This document shows positions 4,952 through 6,656 of a stretch of DNA of 6,656 nt, one piece after another. The position numbers and the translations under genes were made by a program. The notes below the pieces were generated by a model that worked only from the letters and a program-made list of their open reading frames with translations, was not told the DNA's origin and ran no database searches. Each line of letters starts with the position of its first letter. The stretch's first letter is position 1. The DNA is from an uncultured Synergistia bacterium (lineage in GTDB: Bacteria > Eremiobacterota > SpSt-956 > JAKJGF01), in the NCBI GenBank assembly GCA_937888925.1, contig CALARM010000110.1:1-6656 (forward strand). The letters are read 5' to 3'.

Positions 4952-6656
4952 TATTCTCTTCCATTCTTTATAAATTTCTGTACAGTTTCCGAAAGTTTTT
5001 TAATTCCTACAGGCTTTTCAAGTATATCTTTTATACCTGTTTCTGCACATCTCACCGTAGTAAGAGAATCGAATAAACCTGTACAGATTATTACAGGCAT
5101 ATCGGGACGAATCTTTAATATTTCAGAGCAAAGAGAGAGCCCTGTAAGTTCCGGCATGGTATAATCTGTAATAAGAAGATCAAAATTATGTGGATTGGAT
5201 TTGAACGTATCAAGTGCTTCCGGGGCAGATGTTTTTGCAGTAACAGTATAACCGAGTTTTGTAAGCATCTGTTCTGTAAAGGCAGCTATATCTTTTTCAT
5301 CATCTACAAAGAGTATGCGCCCTTTCCCTGAAACCACTGTGTCACAGGTCTCTTCTTTTACTGTTTCCGTATCATTAACTGAAGGAAAAAATATGTTGAA
5401 AACAGTACCTTTTTCCGGTTCGCTGTATACAGTAATAAAACCTCCATGATTTTTAACAATACCATGAACAACAGAAAGGCCCATACCTGTTCCTTCTCCT
5501 CTTTCTTTTGTAGTAAAAAAAGGCTCGAAAATTCTCTCTAAAACTGCTTTCTCCATACCATGACCCGTATCTTTTACGGAAAGTTTTATATATGCTCCCG
5601 GTTTGATTTCATAATAAGGAGGCATGTCTTCAGATACAAGTTCTGTATCGGAAAGACTTATTTCAAGAGTTCCTCCCAGGTTTTTCATCGCATGTCCTGC
5701 ATTTGTGCAGAGATTTAAGATTACTTGATATATCTGGCCCGGATCACCTTTAATATAGTTCTTAGATTTAATAGATTCTTTTATTTGAATCGTAGAAGGA
5801 AGAGTGGCTCTTATAAAAGTAATGGCTTCTCTGACAACAGAAACAGGTTTCATAGATTTCTTTTCTTCAATATTATGACGGCTGAAGGTAAGTATCTGCT
5901 TTGCCAGTTCTTTTGCTCTGTTACTTGCTTTAAGAACTTTCTGAATAGATAGTCTTACAGGACTGTTATATTCCACTTCACATAGTGCCAGTTCTGAATA
6001 GCCTATAATACCTGAGAGAATATTATTAAAATCATGGGCAATACCTCCTGCAAGAAGCCCTAAAGCATCCATTTTCTGTATCTGAAAGAGCTGGTTATAA
6101 AGTTTTTCCCTTTCCTGTTCCGCTTCTTTCCTTTCCGTAATATCTCTTGCAGCACTCAGAATGACATTTTTCCCCCTGTAATCAATCATACGGCTTTTTA
6201 TTTCTACAGGAATAATTTTTCCGTCTTTACATATGTGGGCAGATTCAAAAGACATCTGATTGTTTAATAGCGCCTGTGAGGTTCTGTCTTTTACGTAAAG
6301 ACCATATTCAGGTGTATCTATATCCAGAGGTTTCATCTTCAGCAGTTCTTCTTTCGTATAACCAAGTCTTTCACAGGCTACCTGATTTACATCCAGAAAG
6401 TTTCCTTCCGGATCATGAATAAAAATGGCATCACTGGCATTATCAAAAAGGGTTTTATATCTATTTTCAGATTCTTTGAGCGCTTCCTCTGAATCTATCT
6501 TTTCTATGGCTCTTTTTATCATTATGATGAGTTGTTCTATTTCATAGGGTTTCTGAATATATCCATAGGCTCCCAGATTAACTGCTTTTATAGCAGAAGA
6601 CTGGCTGGCATAACCTGTAAGTATTATACATTCCATAAAGGGAAATTTCTCTTTAA
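4951..6656 (-). CDS. Hybrid sensor histidine kinase/response regulator (REC-PAS-HisKA-HATPase-REC), 5' end outside window
   Basis: Soluble hybrid kinase expected to autophosphorylate on His and pass phosphate to its own C-terminal receiver. The frame stays open through the window edge, and the six codons before the first ATG (6636-6634) read KEKFPF, which continues a receiver beta strand, so that ATG is internal and the gene is 5'-partial. Numbering from that Met: residues 1-46 are the C-terminal half of a receiver (switch Thr7 in ILTGY, Lys29-Pro30); about 53-172 PAS ending in the usual DITERKEAE linker; 187-255 HisKA with H-box GGIAHDFNN (His201); 296-418 HATPase with N-box Asn312, DTGHG 356-360, FEPFFTT 370-376 and GTGMGL 382-387; 438-555 a complete receiver with Asp445/446, phosphoacceptor Asp491, Thr519 and Lys541. 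No membrane segment is seen. The TAA stop shares one base with the next gene's ATG. The input ligand is unknown. Family assignment is firm; the true start cannot be seen. Confidence 0.93.
   Translation of the reverse strand, partial: KEKFPFMECIILTGYASQSSAIKAVNLGAYGYIQKPYEIEQLIIMIKRAIEKIDSEEALKESENRYKTLFDNASDAIFIHDPEGNFLDVNQVACERLGYTKEELLKMKPLDIDTPEYGLYVKDRTSQALLNNQMSFESAHICKDGKIIPVEIKSRMIDYRGKNVILSAARDITERKEAEQEREKLYNQLFQIQKMDALGLLAGGIAHDFNNILSGIIGYSELALCEVEYNSPVRLSIQKVLKASNRAKELAKQILTFSRHNIEEKKSMKPVSVVREAITFIRATLPSTIQIKESIKSKNYIKGDPGQIYQVILNLCTNAGHAMKNLGGTLEISLSDTELVSEDMPPYYEIKPGAYIKLSVKDTGHGMEKAVLERIFEPFFTTKERGEGTGMGLSVVHGIVKNHGGFITVYSEPEKGTVFNIFFPSVNDTETVKEETCDTVVSGKGRILFVDDEKDIAAFTEQMLTKLGYTVTAKTSAPEALDTFKSNPHNFDLLITDYTMPELTGLSLCSEILKIRPDMPVIICTGLFDSLTTVRCAETGIKDILEKPVGIKKLSETVQKFIKNGRE
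4956..4962 (-). promoter_or_regulatory. Ribosome binding site of the 814-residue kinase, inside the upstream gene
   Basis: GGAAGAG on the minus strand, four bases before the ATG at 4951 and within the last codons of the upstream hybrid kinase. The spacing is short and the match weak, so translation probably relies on coupling through the TAATG stop-start junction. Confidence 0.5.

Noticed and set aside
5725..5952. 75-codon plus-strand open frame opposite the HisKA region
   Set aside because: Antisense to a conserved HisKA/HATPase region, with no start signal and no family resemblance.
1..6656. CRISPR arrays, tRNA or rRNA genes, insertion sequences, toxin-antitoxin or defence genes
   Set aside because: Looked for on both strands; no regularly spaced repeats, cloverleaf-like segments, transposase motifs or paired inverted repeats were seen, and coding density by two-component genes leaves little room.

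Overview
This 6.7 kb window is a compact bacterial two-component signalling cluster. Every supported gene lies on the minus strand, so transcription runs from high to low coordinates. By eye the DNA is AT-rich, and genes start with ATG behind AGGAG-type ribosome binding sites. The protein families are multi-domain soluble PAS/GAF hybrid kinases, an Rcp1-type single-domain response regulator and a MEDS (DcmR-type) domain protein. These occur together in Desulfobacterota, Nitrospirota and similar environmental bacteria, and also in some methanogenic archaea. The Shine-Dalgarno sites and gene packing fit a low-GC environmental bacterium, but the sequence does not allow a genus call.

Layout in transcription order: (1) 6656-4951, a hybrid kinase REC-PAS-HisKA-HATPase-REC, cut at its N-terminus by the window edge. 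(2) 4951-2507, an 814-residue PAS-GAF-GAF-like-PAS-HisKA-HATPase kinase, joined to gene 1 through a one-base TAATG overlap. (3) A 112-bp gap holding a perfect TATAAT box and a GC-rich tandem heptamer/near-palindrome, probably an internal regulated promoter. (4) 2394-1951, an Rcp1/CheY-like single-domain response regulator. (5) 1957-806, a REC-coiled coil-HisKA-HATPase kinase, overlapping gene 4 by 7 bases. (6) 804-709, a 31-codon small ORF with a very good Shine-Dalgarno buried in the end of gene 5; this is new as far as I can tell. (7) 663-37, a stand-alone MEDS domain protein.

How the parts may work together: the three kinases have intact phosphoacceptor histidines and ATP-binding motifs, and none has an obvious membrane segment, so they should sense cytoplasmic signals. 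The 814-residue kinase has the bacteriophytochrome-like SHDLQEPLR type of H-box, and such kinases are typically paired with Rcp1-like regulators such as gene 4. Three complete receiver domains and one partial one sit beside three transmitter domains, yet there is no DNA-binding, cyclic-di-GMP or methyltransferase output domain. This looks like a phosphorelay or protein-interaction network whose output is elsewhere, or passes through the MEDS protein or the small peptide. No RNA genes, CRISPR arrays, insertion sequences or convincing terminators were seen, and no stretch above 300 bp lacks a gene.
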